Shown here: positions 39,033-48,780 of the stretch, one piece after another
How positions within the stretch are numbered: the stretch's first letter is position 1
How the letters are laid out: every line of letters begins with the position of its first letter
Origin: Arachis hypogaea
Lineage: Eukaryota > Streptophyta > Magnoliopsida > Fabales > Fabaceae
Direction: 5' to 3'
DNA: 64,000 nucleotides
Assembly (NCBI RefSeq): GCF_003086295.3
Contig: NW_027255454.1
Coordinates: 310,001 to 374,000, forward strand
Notes under the pieces: model-generated
What the model saw: only the letters and a program-made list of their open reading frames with translations
Database searches by the model: none
Told to the model about the DNA's origin: nothing
Translations under genes and position numbers: made by a program

Positions 39033-39417
39033 GTTGTGTTGACCCTCGTTCTTTAAATGACGCTATCCCGAGGAGGACACCTAAAGGTGAGCCGTAATGG
39101 CCTCACCTTCGGCAGGCTCATCCGGTTTTTTTTATTTTATTTTACGTTGGGCTGATCCTCGTTCTTTAAAAGACGCTATCCTGAGGAGGATACCTAAAGC
39201 CGAGCCGTATTGACCCTCGTTCTTTAAATGATGCTATCCCGAGGAGGACACCTAAAGGCGAGCCGTAATGACCCTCGTTCTTTAAATGACGCTATCTCGA
39301 AGAGGACACTTAAAGGCGAGCCGTAACGGCCTCATCTTCGGTAGGCTCCTCTGTTTTTTTCTTTTTTCTTACGTTGTGCTGACACTTGTTCTTTAAATGA
39401 CGCTATCCCGAGGAGGA
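37426..39417 (+). repeat. 2.0-kb tandem duplication, copy 1
   Basis: Recurs about 2.0 kb later: GATGAGG markers at 37656/39652 and 38329/40331, the TTATTCTGACCC variant near 38700 and 40704, and the CGAGTAGAACACC F unit near 38886 and 40893. It contains the 45-base T run. Confidence 0.82.
38986..39030 (+). repeat. 45-base T homopolymer
   Basis: Uninterrupted T run in the linker of an F unit, by far longer than the usual 9-20. The matching linker 2 kb downstream has about 16. It may be true slippage or an assembly artefact. Confidence 0.9.
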
Positions 39418-41394
39418 CATATAAAGGCGAGCCGTAATGGCCTCATCTTTGGCAAGCTCCTCCGGTTTTTTTCACAGTTTTTTTGCCTTTTTTTTTTACG
39501 TTGTGCTGACCCTCGTTCTTTAAATGACGCTATCCCGAGGAGGACACCTAAAGGCGAGCCGTAATGGCCTCATCTTCGGCAGGCTCCTACGGTTTTTTTT
39601 TTTGTTTTTTTTACATAGTGCTGACCCTCGTTCTTTAAATGACGCTATCCCGATGAGGACACCTAAAGGCGAGCCGTAATGGCCTCATCTTTGGCAAGCT
39701 CCTCCGGATTTTTTAACAGTTTTTTCCATTTTTTTTTATGTTGTGCTGAACCTTGTTCTTTAAATGAGGCTATCTCGAGGAGGACACCAAAAGTCGAGCC
39801 GTAATGGCCTCATCTTCGGCAGGCTCCTCCGGTTTTTTTTTTTTTTGTTTTTTTTTACGTAGTGCTGACCCTCGTTCTTTAAATGACGCTATCCCGAGGA
39901 GGACACCTAAAGGCGAGCCGTAATGGCCTCATCTTTGGCAAGCTCCTCCGGTTTTTTTCATGGTTTTTTTCTCGGTTTTTTCCGATTTTTCCCTTTTTTA
40001 TTTATTTATTTTTTTTTTACGTTATGCTGACCCTCGTTCTTTAAATGACGCTATCCCGAGGGGACACTTAAAGGCGAGCCGTAATGGCCTCATCTTTGGC
40101 AAGCTCCTCCGGTTTTTTTCACAGTTTTTTTTCCTTTTTTTTTTCAGGTAATTTCCCTTTTTTTTTTTTTTTTTTACGTTGTGCTGACCCTCGTTCTTTA
40201 AATGACGCTATCCCGAGGAGGACACCTAAAAGCGAGCCGTAATGGCCTCATCTTCGGCAGGCTCCTACGGTTTTTTTTTTTTGTTTTTTTTACATAGTGC
40301 TGACCCTCGTTCTTTAAATGACGCTATCCCGATGAGGACACCTAAAGGCTAGCCGTAATGGCCTCATCTTTGGCAAGCTCCTCCGGATTTTTTAACAGTT
40401 TTTTCCCTTTTTTTTTATGTTGTGCTGAACCTTGTTCTTTAAATGAGGCTATCTCGAGGAGGATACCAAAAGTCGAGCCGTAATGGCCTCATCTTCGGCA
40501 GGCTCCTCCGGTTTTTTTTTTTTTGTTTTTTTTTTACGTAGTGCTGACCCTCGTTCTTTAAATGACGCTATCCCGAGGAGGACACCTAAAGGCGAGCCGT
40601 AATGGCCTCATCTTTGGCAAGCTCCTCCGGTTTTTTTTCATGGTTTTTTTCTCGGTTTTTTCCGGTTTTTCCCTTTTTTATTTATTTATTTTTTTTTACG
40701 TTATTCTGACCCTCGTTCTTTAAATGACGCTATCCCGAGGGGACACTTAAAGGCGAGCCGTAATGGCCTCATCTTTGGCAAGCTCCTCCGGTTTTTTTCA
40801 CAGTTTTTTTTCCTTTTTTTTTCAGGTAATTTCCCTTTTTTTTTTTTTTTTTACGTTGTGCTGACCCTCGTTCTTTAAATGACGCTATCCCGAGTAGAAC
40901 ACCTAAAGGTGAGCCGTAATGGCCTCATCTTGGGCAAGCTCTGATTTTTTTTTTCACAGTTTTTTCTCGGTTTTTTCCTGTTTTTTCCCGGTTTTTTTTT
41001 TTTTTTTACGTTGTGTTGACCCTCGTTCTTTAAATGACGCTATCCCGAGGAGGACACCTAAAGGTGAGCCGTAATGGCCTCACCTTCGGCAGGCTCATCC
41101 GGTTTTTTTTATTTTATTTTACGTTGGGCTGATCCTCGTTCTTTAAAAGACGCTATCCTGAGGAGGATACCTAAAGCCGAGCCGTATTGACCCTCGTTCT
41201 TTAAATGATGCTATCCCGAGGAGGACACCTAAAGGCGAGCCGTAATGACCCTCGTTCTTTAAATGACGCTATCCCGAAGAGGACACTTAAAGGCGAGCCG
41301 TAACGGCCTCATCTTCGGTAGGCTCCTCTGTTTTTTTCTTTTTTCTTACGTTGTGCTGACACTTGTTCTTTAAATGACGCTATCCCGAGGAGGA
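39418..41394 (+). repeat. 2.0-kb tandem duplication, copy 2
   Basis: Second copy, adjacent to the first, with the same private variants. The T run matching the 45-base run of copy 1 is only about 16 bases here (40992-41007). Confidence 0.82.
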
Positions 41395-44000
41395 CATATA
41401 AAGGCGAGCCGTAATGGCCTCATCTTTGGCAAGCTCCTCCGGTTTTTTTCACAGTTTTTTTGCCTTTTTTTTTTACGTTGTGCTGACCCTCGTTCTTTAA
41501 ATGACGCTATCCCGAGGAGGACACCTAAAGGCGAGCCGTAATGGCCTCATCTTCGGCAGGCTCCTACGGTTTTTTTTTTTGTTTTTTTTACATAGTGCTG
41601 ACCCTCGTTCTTTAAATGACGCTATCCCGATGAGGACACCTAAAGGCGAGCCGTAATGGCCTCATCTTTGGCAAGCTCCTCCGGATTTTTTAACAGTTTT
41701 TTCCATTTTTTTTTATGTTGTGCTGAACCTTGTTCTTTAAATGAGGCTATCTCGAGGAGGACACCAAAAGTCGAGCCGTAATGGCCTCATCTTCGGCAGG
41801 CTCCTCCGGTTTTTTTTTTTTTTGTTTTTTTTTACGTAGTGCTGACCCTCGTTCTTTAAATGACGCTATCCCGAGGAGGACACCTAAAGGCGAGCCGTAA
41901 TGGCCTCATCTTTGGCAAGCTCCTCCGGTTTTTTTTCATGGTTTTTTTCTCGGTTTTTTCCGATTTTTCCCTTTTTTATTTATTTATTTTTTTTTTACGT
42001 TATGCTGACCCTCGTTCTTTAAATGACGCTATCCCGAGGGGGACACTTAAAGGCGAGCCGTAATGGCCTCATCTTTGGCAAGCTCCTCCGGTTTTTTTCA
42101 CAGTTTTTTTTCCTTTTTTTTTTTAGGTAATTTCCCTTTTTTTTTTTTTACGTTGTGCTGACCCTCGTTCTTTAAATGACGCTATCCCGAGGAGGACACC
42201 TAAAGGCGAGCCGTAATGGCCTCATCTTGGGCAAGCTCTGATTTTTTTTTCACAGTTTTTTCTCGGTTTTTTCCTGTTTTTTCCCGGATTTTTTTTTTTT
42301 TTTACGTTGTGTTGACCCTCGTTCTTTAAATGACGCTATCCCGAGGAGGACACCTAAAGGTGAGCCGTAATGGCCTCACCTTCGGCAGGCGCATCCGGTT
42401 TTTTTTATTTTATTTTACGTTGGGCTGATCCTCGTTCTTTAAAAGACGCTATCCTGAGGAGGATACCTAAAGCCGAGCCGTATTGACCCTCGTTCTTTAA
42501 ATGATGCTATCCCGAGGAGGACACCTAAAGGCGAGCCGTAATGACCCTCGTTCTTTAAATGACGCTATCCCGAAGAGGACACTTAAAGGCGAGCCGTAAC
42601 GGCCTCATCTTCGGTAGGCTCCTCTATTTTTTTCTTTTTTCTTACGTTGTGCTGACACTTGTTCTTTAAATGACGCTATCCCGAGGAGGACATATAAAGG
42701 CGAGCCGTAATGGCCTCATCTTTGGCAAGCTCCTCCGGTTTTTTTCACAGTTTTTTTGCCTTTTTTTTTTACGTTGTGCTGACCCTCGTTCTTTAAATGA
42801 CGCTATCCCGAGGAGGACACCTAAAGGCGAGCCGTAATGGCCTCATCTTCGGCAGGCTCCTACGGTTTTTTTTTTTTGTTTTTTTTACATAGTGCTGACC
42901 CTCGTTCTTTAAATGACGCTATCCCGATGAGGACACCTAAAGGCGAGCCGTAATGGCCTCATCTTTGGCAAGCTCCTCCGGATTTTTTAACAGTTTTTTC
43001 CATTTTTTTTTATGTTGTGCTGAACCTTGTTCTTTAAATGAGGCTATCTCGAGGAGGACACCAAAAGTCGAGCCGTAATGGCCTCATCTTCGGCAGGCTC
43101 CTCCGGTTTTTTTTTTTTGTTTTTTTTTTTACGTAGTGCTGACCCTCGTTCTTTAAATGACGCTATCCCGAGGAGGACACCTAAAGGCGAGCCGTAATAG
43201 CCTCATCTTTGGCAAGCTCCTCCGGTTTTTTTTCATGGTTTTTTTCTCGGTTTTTTCCGATTTTTCCCTTTTTTATTTATTTATTTTTTTTTTACGTTAT
43301 GCTGACCCTCGTTCTTTAAATGACGCTATCCCGAGGGGGACACTTAAAGGCGAGCCGTAATGGCCTCATCTTTGGCAATCTCCTCCGGTTTTTTTCACAG
43401 TTTTTTTTCCTTTTTTTTTTTAGGTAATTTCCCTTTTTTTTTTTTTACGTTGTGCTGACCCTCGTTCTTTAAATGACGCTATCCCGAGGAGGACACCTAA
43501 AGGCGAGCCGTAATGGCCTCATCTTGGGCAAGCTCTGATTTTTTTTTCACAGTTTTTTCTCGGTTTTTTCCTGTTTTTTCCCGGATTTTTTTTTTTTTAC
43601 GTTGTGTTGACCCTCGTTCTTTAAATGACGCTATCCCGAGGAGGACACCTAAAGGTGAGCCGTAATGGCCTCACCTTCGGCAGGCTCATCCGGTTTTTTT
43701 TATTTTATTTTACGTTGGGCTGATCCTCGTTCTTTAAAAGACGCTATCCTAAGGAGGATACCTAAAGCCGAGCCGTATTGACCCTCGTTCTTTAAATGAT
43801 GCTATCCCGAGGAGGACACCTAAAGGCGAGCCGTAATGACCCTCGTTCTTTAAATGACGCTATCCCGAGGAGGACACTTAAAGGCGAGCCGTAACGTCCT
43901 CATCTTCGGTAGGCTCCTCTGTTTTTTTCTTTTTTCTTACGTTGTGCTGACACTTGTTCTTTAAATGACGCTATCCCGAGGAGGACATATAAAGGCGAGC
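41395..44000 (+). repeat. Two 1.3-kb higher-order repeats
   Basis: A-type markers at 41395, 42690 and 43986 and GATGAGG markers at 41629 and 42926 give a period of 1295-1297 bp. Each cycle runs A, CCTACGG unit, GATGAGG unit, ACCAAAAGTC unit, D, E, F, G, H, I, J. Apart from homopolymer lengths the two copies are nearly the same. Confidence 0.82.
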
Positions 44001-45626
44001 CGTAATGGCCTCATCTTTGGCAAGCTCCTCCAGTTTTTTTCACAGTTTTTTTGCCTTTTTTTTTACGTTGTGTTGACCCTCGTTCTTTAAATGACGCTAT
44101 CCCGAGGAGGACACCTAAAGGCGTGCCGTAATGGCCTCATCTTTGCAAGCTCCTCCGGTTTTTTCTCACAGTTTTTTCTAGGTTTTTTCCCGGTTTTTTT
44201 TTTACGTAGTACTGACCCTGGTTCTTTAAATGACGCTATCCCGAGGAGGACACCTAAAGGCGAGCCGTAATGGCCACATCTTTGGCAAGCTCCTCCGGTT
44301 TTTTTTCATGGTTTTTTTCTCGGTTTTTTCCGGTTTTTCCCTTTTTTATTTATTTATTTTTTTTTACGTTATGCTGACCCTCGTTCTTTAAATGACGCTA
44401 TCCCGAGGGGGACACTTAAAGGCGAGCCGTAATGGCCTCATCTTTGGCAAGCTCCTCCGGTTTTTTTCACAATTTTTTTTCCTTTTTTTTTCAGGTAATT
44501 TCCCTTTTTTTTTTTTTTACGTTGTGCTGACCCTCGTTCTTTAAATGACGCTATCCCGAGGAGGACATCTAAAGGCGAGCCGTAATGGCCTCATCTTTGG
44601 CAAGCTCCTCCGATTTTATTCTCATAGTTTTTTCTAGGTTTTTTCTCGGTTTTTTTTTTTTTACGTTGTGCTGACCCTCGTTCTTTAATTGATGCTATCC
44701 CGAGGAGGACACTTAAAGGGGAGCCGTAATGGCCTCATCTTCGGTAGGCTCCCCCGGTATTTTTTTTTTTTACGTTGTGCTGACCCTCGTTCTTTAAATG
44801 ACGCTATCCCGAGGAGGACACCTAAAGGCGAGCCGTAATGGCCTCATCTTTGGCAAGCTCCTCCGGTTTTTTTCACAGTTTTTTTCCCTTTTTTTTTATG
44901 TTGGGCTGACCCTTGTCCTTTAAATGACGCTATCCCGAGGAGGACACCTAATGGCGAGCCGTAATGGCCTCATCTTCGGCAGGCTCCTACGGTTTTTTTT
45001 TTTGTTTTTTTTTACATAGTGCTGACCCTCGTTCTTTAAATGACGCTATCCCGAGGAGGACACCTAAAGGCGAGCCGTAATGGCCTCATCTTTGGCAAGC
45101 TCCTCCGGATTTTTTCACAGTTTTTTCCCTTTTTTTTTATGTTGTGCTGAACCTTGTTCTTTAAATGAGGCTATCTTGAGGAGGACACCTAAAGGCGAGC
45201 CGTAATGGCCTCATCTTCGGCAGGCTCCTCCGGTTTTTTTTTTTTTTTTTTTTTTTTTTTACGTAGTGCTGACCCTCGTTCTTTAAATGACGCTATCCCG
45301 AGGAGGACACCTAAAGACGAGCCGTCATGGCCTCATCTTTGGCAAGCTCCTCCGGTTTTTTTCATGGTTTTTTTCTCGGTTTTTTTCCGGTTTTTCCCTT
45401 TTTTATTTATTTATTTTTTTTTACGTTATGCTGACCCTCGTTCTTTAAATGACGCTATCCCGAGGAGGACACTTAAAGTCGAGCCGTAATGGCCTCATCT
45501 TTGGCAAGCTCCTCCGGTTTTTTTCACAGCTTTTTTTCCTTTTTTTTTTCAGGTAATTTCCCTTTTTTTTTTTTTTACGTTGTGCTGACCCTCGTTCTTT
45601 AAATGACGCTATCCCGAGAAGGACAC
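44001..45626 (+). repeat. Satellite segment bordering the retrotransposon
   Basis: A, B, D, E, then second-set units (TTAATTGATGC, CCCCCGGTAT, ATGTTGGG, CCTACGG, CTCCGGATTTTTTC), then D and E. The last unit is cut in its core after CCCGAGAAGGACAC, where the retroelement begins. Confidence 0.85.
45622..45626. repeat. Target-site duplication, left copy (GACAC)
   Basis: GACAC directly precedes the TGATGACAGG start of the element and is repeated directly after its TCATCA end. Five bases is the usual length for LTR-retrotransposon integration. The site lies in the satellite core motif GGACACCTAAAGG. Confidence 0.95.
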
Positions 45627-45969
45627 TGATGACAGGTCATCTTAGCCTATTTTAACTAGTCTTTTTCTTTTGTTTTCATTAGAATTATGCACTTTCTTGA
45701 GCCACAAGCAAGCCAATTAGGTAGATTTTCATGTTTCCTTTGATTTAATCAACCATGTATGAATTCATGCTATTTCATGAGGTTATATACTATAATTGTT
45801 ACATATTATGAAAGAATGAATATCTCATGATTTTAAGCATAGCTTTGATGTGTTTGGTTGATTAATGATAGGTGAAGAAAGCTTGGAGAAAGGTTGAAGC
45901 AAGAAGGAATGGCTAGGAGTAAAGAGAAGACAATGGAATAAGTGAAATTGAACCAGGAAGCAAAAAGCT

Positions 45970-46275
45970 GGACCTAAAGTTAGCCTCAAACTTTTGCACA
46001 AACTTTTGGGTGAAAAGTTAGCCCCAACGTTAGCCCCTAACTTTTGGGCTAACGTTGGAACTTGAAAATCACTCCCTGGGTACCAAAAGTTTGCGCCAAC
46101 GTTAGCCTCTAACTTTGAGGCTAACGTTGGCACATGAAAATCACCCCTGGGCACCAAAAGTTTGTGCCAACGTTAGCCCCTAATTTTGAGGCTAACGTTG
46201 GCATGAAGAAAACCTCCCTGGGCACCAAAGGTTTGCGCCAACGTTAGCCCCCTAACTTGGTGGCTAACGTTAGCT
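45970..46275. repeat. Palindromic minisatellite in 5' LTR
   Basis: About four units of 60-70 bp, each holding an inverted repeat built on CCAACGTTAGCC and GGCTAACGTTGG. The second has perfect 15-bp arms (46095-46109 and 46117-46131, spacer TAACTTT); the first has 13-bp arms (46024-46036 and 46046-46058). Units are joined by AAAATCAC, CCTGGGCACC and AAAAGTTTGCG motifs. It sits upstream of the TATA box, where U3 regulatory sequence is expected. Confidence 0.9.
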
Positions 46276-46481
46276 GCTGATATGAAAAGTTTGGGCAAAA
46301 GTTAGCCCCCTAACTTTTGCTCAGACTTTTGGTCCAACTTTTGCAAAACTCAAACCCGGTTCAATTGGTTCGTTTTGGTTCCTCTTCAAACTCCAAGAGC
46401 AATCAACCAAGGCCTCTTTCAACCCAATTCCACCAAGATCAAAGGCCCAACTCAAGGCTTGAAGATCATTGGAAGAAAGTG

Positions 46482-46490
46482 TATAAATAG
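46482..46490 (+). promoter_or_regulatory. TATA box of 5' LTR promoter
   Basis: TATAAATAG within AAAGTGTATAAATAGGATAG, a good plant TATA match. It is the only clear one in the LTR and is conserved in the other LTR. Transcription would be expected to start about 25-35 bases downstream, defining the start of R; the exact start is not shown. Confidence 0.75.
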
Positions 46491-47361
46491 GATAGAATTC
46501 AAGTTCTTCGGGGAGCTTTCTTTTGGAATTTTCATAATAGTTTTCGGAGAGCTTTTGATATTGAGTGATCTTTAATTTCTTTGTCTTGGGGAAGGAGAAT
46601 TCACTTCTCTTCCTCTCAGTTTTATTACTTTCAATTTCAATTACAATTGTCTTGGATTTTTGGGTTGGAGAATTGAAGAAATTCTGTTTCAATCTCAACC
46701 TTGGATCTCACTGCTTTATTTACTGCTTGATTGAATTTCAATTTCTGTTAATTGCTCTTCATCCACTTTCTTTGAATTTCAATTACAATTTCTTGTTGGA
46801 TCTAGGAAGGCATTGAGATCTAGACTTGGTTTTCTAGTCTCTGGGTCCTGAGATCTAATTTCCCAATTTTACATTTTCTGTTTACTGTTGTCATGTTCAT
46901 TTACTTTTCTGCTTCAAGATCCAATCTAACCCAAACCTTCTTCTACTTCTCTGTTTGATGCAATTTACTTTTCCTTGTTTAAATTCTGCAAATCCAATCC
47001 CCAATTCCCTTTACAATTCCAGCCGTTTAAATTTCTTGCACTTTAAGATTCTGCAATTTACTTTTCTTGCATTCTAAGTTTCTGCTATTTAATTTCTTGT
47101 TCTTTAAGATTCAGCACTTTAATTCCCTGTTCTCTTTACTTCCATGTAATTTAATTTCTGCAAATCACAAAACACTCAACCAAATCTTGATTCGCTTGAC
47201 TAAATTAACCACTAAGCTAAAATTGCTCAATCCTTCAATCCCTGTGGGATCGACCTCACTCCCGTGAGTTTTTATTACTTGATACGACCCGGTACACTTG
47301 CCGGTTAGATTTGTGTGTTTTGGGAGAAATTTATTTTTCACCAAAATACTCATCAAGTTTT

Positions 47362-47380
47362 TGGCGCCGTTGCCGGGGAT
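47362..47380 (+). promoter_or_regulatory. Primer-binding site, tRNA-Asp type
   Basis: TGGCGCCGTTGCCGGGGAT lies 6 bases after the LTR end. It is complementary to the 3' end of plant cytosolic tRNA-Asp(GUC) including CCA, as known from several plant Ty3-type elements. It would prime minus-strand DNA synthesis. Confidence 0.9.
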
Positions 47381-47700
47381 TGATTAGATTGACAATGATT
47401 AAGTGAGGTGGTGATCTAGATCAAGCACTTTTTCTTTATTTTTCTCTAATTTTGACTAACCCACTAACTGTTTGAATTTTTGTCTGAGATGACTGAAACT
47501 TCGCTTTAGCAACAAAGTGAAGTTTTCCGGGAAATTTCTGGCTCTATGCAATGCTCTTGCTTACACAAGAGAAGCAATTTCTGCCACTAATCTCCCAAGT
47601 CCATCAACTGTTTGATACTTTGTGCCAGCTAACCTTCTGAATCACATTCTGAGCTTGAAAATATTCAATCATCACTTGAATTTTTGTGACTGTGCAGATC
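47381..47700 (+). other. Untranslated leader of the retrotransposon
   Basis: AT-rich stretch between the primer-binding site and the gag-like ORF. It holds a 6-codon frame starting at 47489 (MTETSL, stop TAG at 47507-47509) that stays open for about 25 further codons in the same frame, and a TTTTTGTGACTGTGCAG tract (47681-47697) that looks like a splice acceptor just upstream of the ORF's ATG. Neither is proven functional. Confidence 0.6.
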
Positions 47701-48780
47701 ATGGAGGAGAACTCAACAAATTCTAGCAATCATGAGAGTAATATCCCCACCTTGGATGATAATGTAACCCATAGTTCGAAGCAACTATCCATAGCCATGA
47801 ATGATGTTGCCCAATGGTTTGAAGCTTTTCCACAAGGAAGCATTATCGGATGGGAAGAACTGATGAATGGGCTCCTAGTCAAATTGAACCCATCACAAAG
47901 AACTGTTAAGCCAGAGGCAGAAGTACATCCATTCACACAAGAGAAAGAAATCGAAGGTGCTCGTGCAGTAATAAGCCAAAACAAGCAGATACATCAGAAG
48001 ACTCTACAACAACTGGACATGATGGCTAGGAAAATCACTGAGTTGAGACATGCTGTAATACATACATACAACCTGACTCAAAGCTCATATGGGAGTAATC
48101 AAGCTGAACACAGTTTTGGGGTCATTAACCATGAGCAACAGAGTTATGAGCAACTACAATCTCCAAGCAATCACTCTAGCATGCTCCAACACAGGCCTCA
48201 AAATGATGTGTACAATCCACCTTGGAGAACTCATTCTAATGGGAGGGGGGTTGAGAACCAAAACCAAAAACCAAGGGACTTCAACTGCAACAATCCCAGC
48301 TTCAAAAACCAACTCAAAACACACCCCCACAACAACAATCACACACACTTCCAACCCCGTCCTACCTCACCATTCGCTCAAAATGACTGTCATCAACCAC
48401 CACAATTGACACAGCCACAATCACTTCCAACCTTTCAAAGAATCTATATTCTAGAAATGCTGATGGAGAGGTCCATAAAAATTCAAGAAATGATGGTAAT
48501 AGAGCGGGAAGAAATAAAGAAACATCAAGAGATGATAAGAAAGAACCAGGAGGCTTCACTCAGAAGACTTGAAAGGCAGATGGAACAACTGGTTCAAAAC
48601 CTTGCTGAATTAAGTGAGAAGGAGGGGACTCTGAACCCAAAGAGCCATGAAAAGGATGCTGTGTTGAAAGAGAAGGGAGTCATGGAGGAAAGTAAGAGGG
48701 CTATGGAAAGAGAAACAGAGGGAAGGAAGCCCATAGCAAGAGGAGGAAACCTAAGGCAACAGAAGCCTCAACTTCCATGA
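47701..48780 (+). CDS. Degenerate gag-like protein of the retrotransposon
   Basis: A 359-residue frame. I take the ATG at 47701 because the frame upstream offers only GTG before a stop at 47677. Near the N-terminus (about residues 38-65) AQWFEAFPQGSIIGWEEL resembles the conserved W-x-LP-x-GS-I-x-x-W-x-x-L core of plant Ty3 capsid domains. The middle is rich in N, Q, H, P and S. The last third, from about residue 250, is charged and probably coiled coil, containing RRLERQMEQLVQNLAE, like the LExQxxQLAxxLAE segment common after gag in plant elements. No CCHC zinc knuckle is visible, and the protein is much shorter than a normal gag-pol. The frame has no internal stop, so it may still be made; its role could be particle assembly or RNA binding for trans-mobilisation. 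Moderately sure it is gag-derived. Confidence 0.65.
   Translation: MEENSTNSSNHESNIPTLDDNVTHSSKQLSIAMNDVAQWFEAFPQGSIIGWEELMNGLLVKLNPSQRTVKPEAEVHPFTQEKEIEGARAVISQNKQIHQKTLQQLDMMARKITELRHAVIHTYNLTQSSYGSNQAEHSFGVINHEQQSYEQLQSPSNHSSMLQHRPQNDVYNPPWRTHSNGRGVENQNQKPRDFNCNNPSFKNQLKTHPHNNNHTHFQPRPTSPFAQNDCHQPPQLTQPQSLPTFQRIYILEMLMERSIKIQEMMVIEREEIKKHQEMIRKNQEASLRRLERQMEQLVQNLAELSEKEGTLNPKSHEKDAVLKEKGVMEESKRAMERETEGRKPIARGGNLRQQKPQLP

Larger units (their letters stand above)
1..45626 (+). repeat. Satellite array, left part, T-rich linker family
   Basis: Continuous head-to-tail tandem array. The conserved core reads through TTCTTTAAATGACGC, TATCCCGAGGAGGAC, ACCTAAAGGCGAGCCG and TAATGGCCTCATCTTTGGC to GCTCCTCCGG. 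A linker of T runs broken by CACAG, CTAGG, CCCGG or ATTT motifs follows. Full units are about 142-165 bp; shortened units are 58, about 79 and 108-127 bp. All units lie in one orientation, and I found no inverted unit and no unique DNA. Short open frames of about 60 codons recur once per unit pair and are a by-product of the repeat. I do not recognise the satellite by name; whether it is centromeric, pericentromeric or interstitial cannot be told from sequence. Confidence 0.97.
45627..47355 (+). repeat. 5' LTR (1729 bp)
   Basis: Begins TGATGACAGGTCATC and ends AAAATACTCATCA. It holds, in order, an AT-rich U3 start, a palindromic minisatellite (about 45970-46275), a TATA box at 46482, a T/C-rich stretch of TTTAATTTCTGC-like motifs, and a U5 end with two small hairpins: CTCAC/GTGAG (47255-47268) and CCGG/CCGG (47289-47304). 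It matches the 3' LTR with about 18 substitutions by hand count plus minisatellite differences. Minus-strand open frames in it are chance products of the repeats. Confidence 0.95.

Noticed and set aside
1..45626. CRISPR-like regular repeat spacing
   Set aside because: The repeated part is longer than the linker, linkers are low-complexity and recur many times, and the genome is a plant's.
1..45626. SINE array (A-rich tail on the minus strand)
   Set aside because: No convincing pol III A and B boxes in the core on either strand.
45825..46157. Minus-strand frame of 110 codons with repeated VPTLA and ANVGANF motifs (also at 50525-50857)
   Set aside because: It lies entirely in the LTR and its repeats are the palindromic minisatellite; no start context or independent coding signal.
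46321..46816. Other LTR frames on either strand (46321-46698 minus, 46375-46575, 46565-46816 and their 3' LTR copies)
   Set aside because: They overlap the TATA box and T/C-rich U3/R sequence, are present only because the LTR is duplicated, and show no protein motifs.
48739..48756. AGGAGGAAACCTAAGGC in the gag-like ORF resembling the satellite GGAGGAAACCTAAAGGC
   Set aside because: Short, imperfect and in coding context; no flanking satellite similarity, so probably coincidence.
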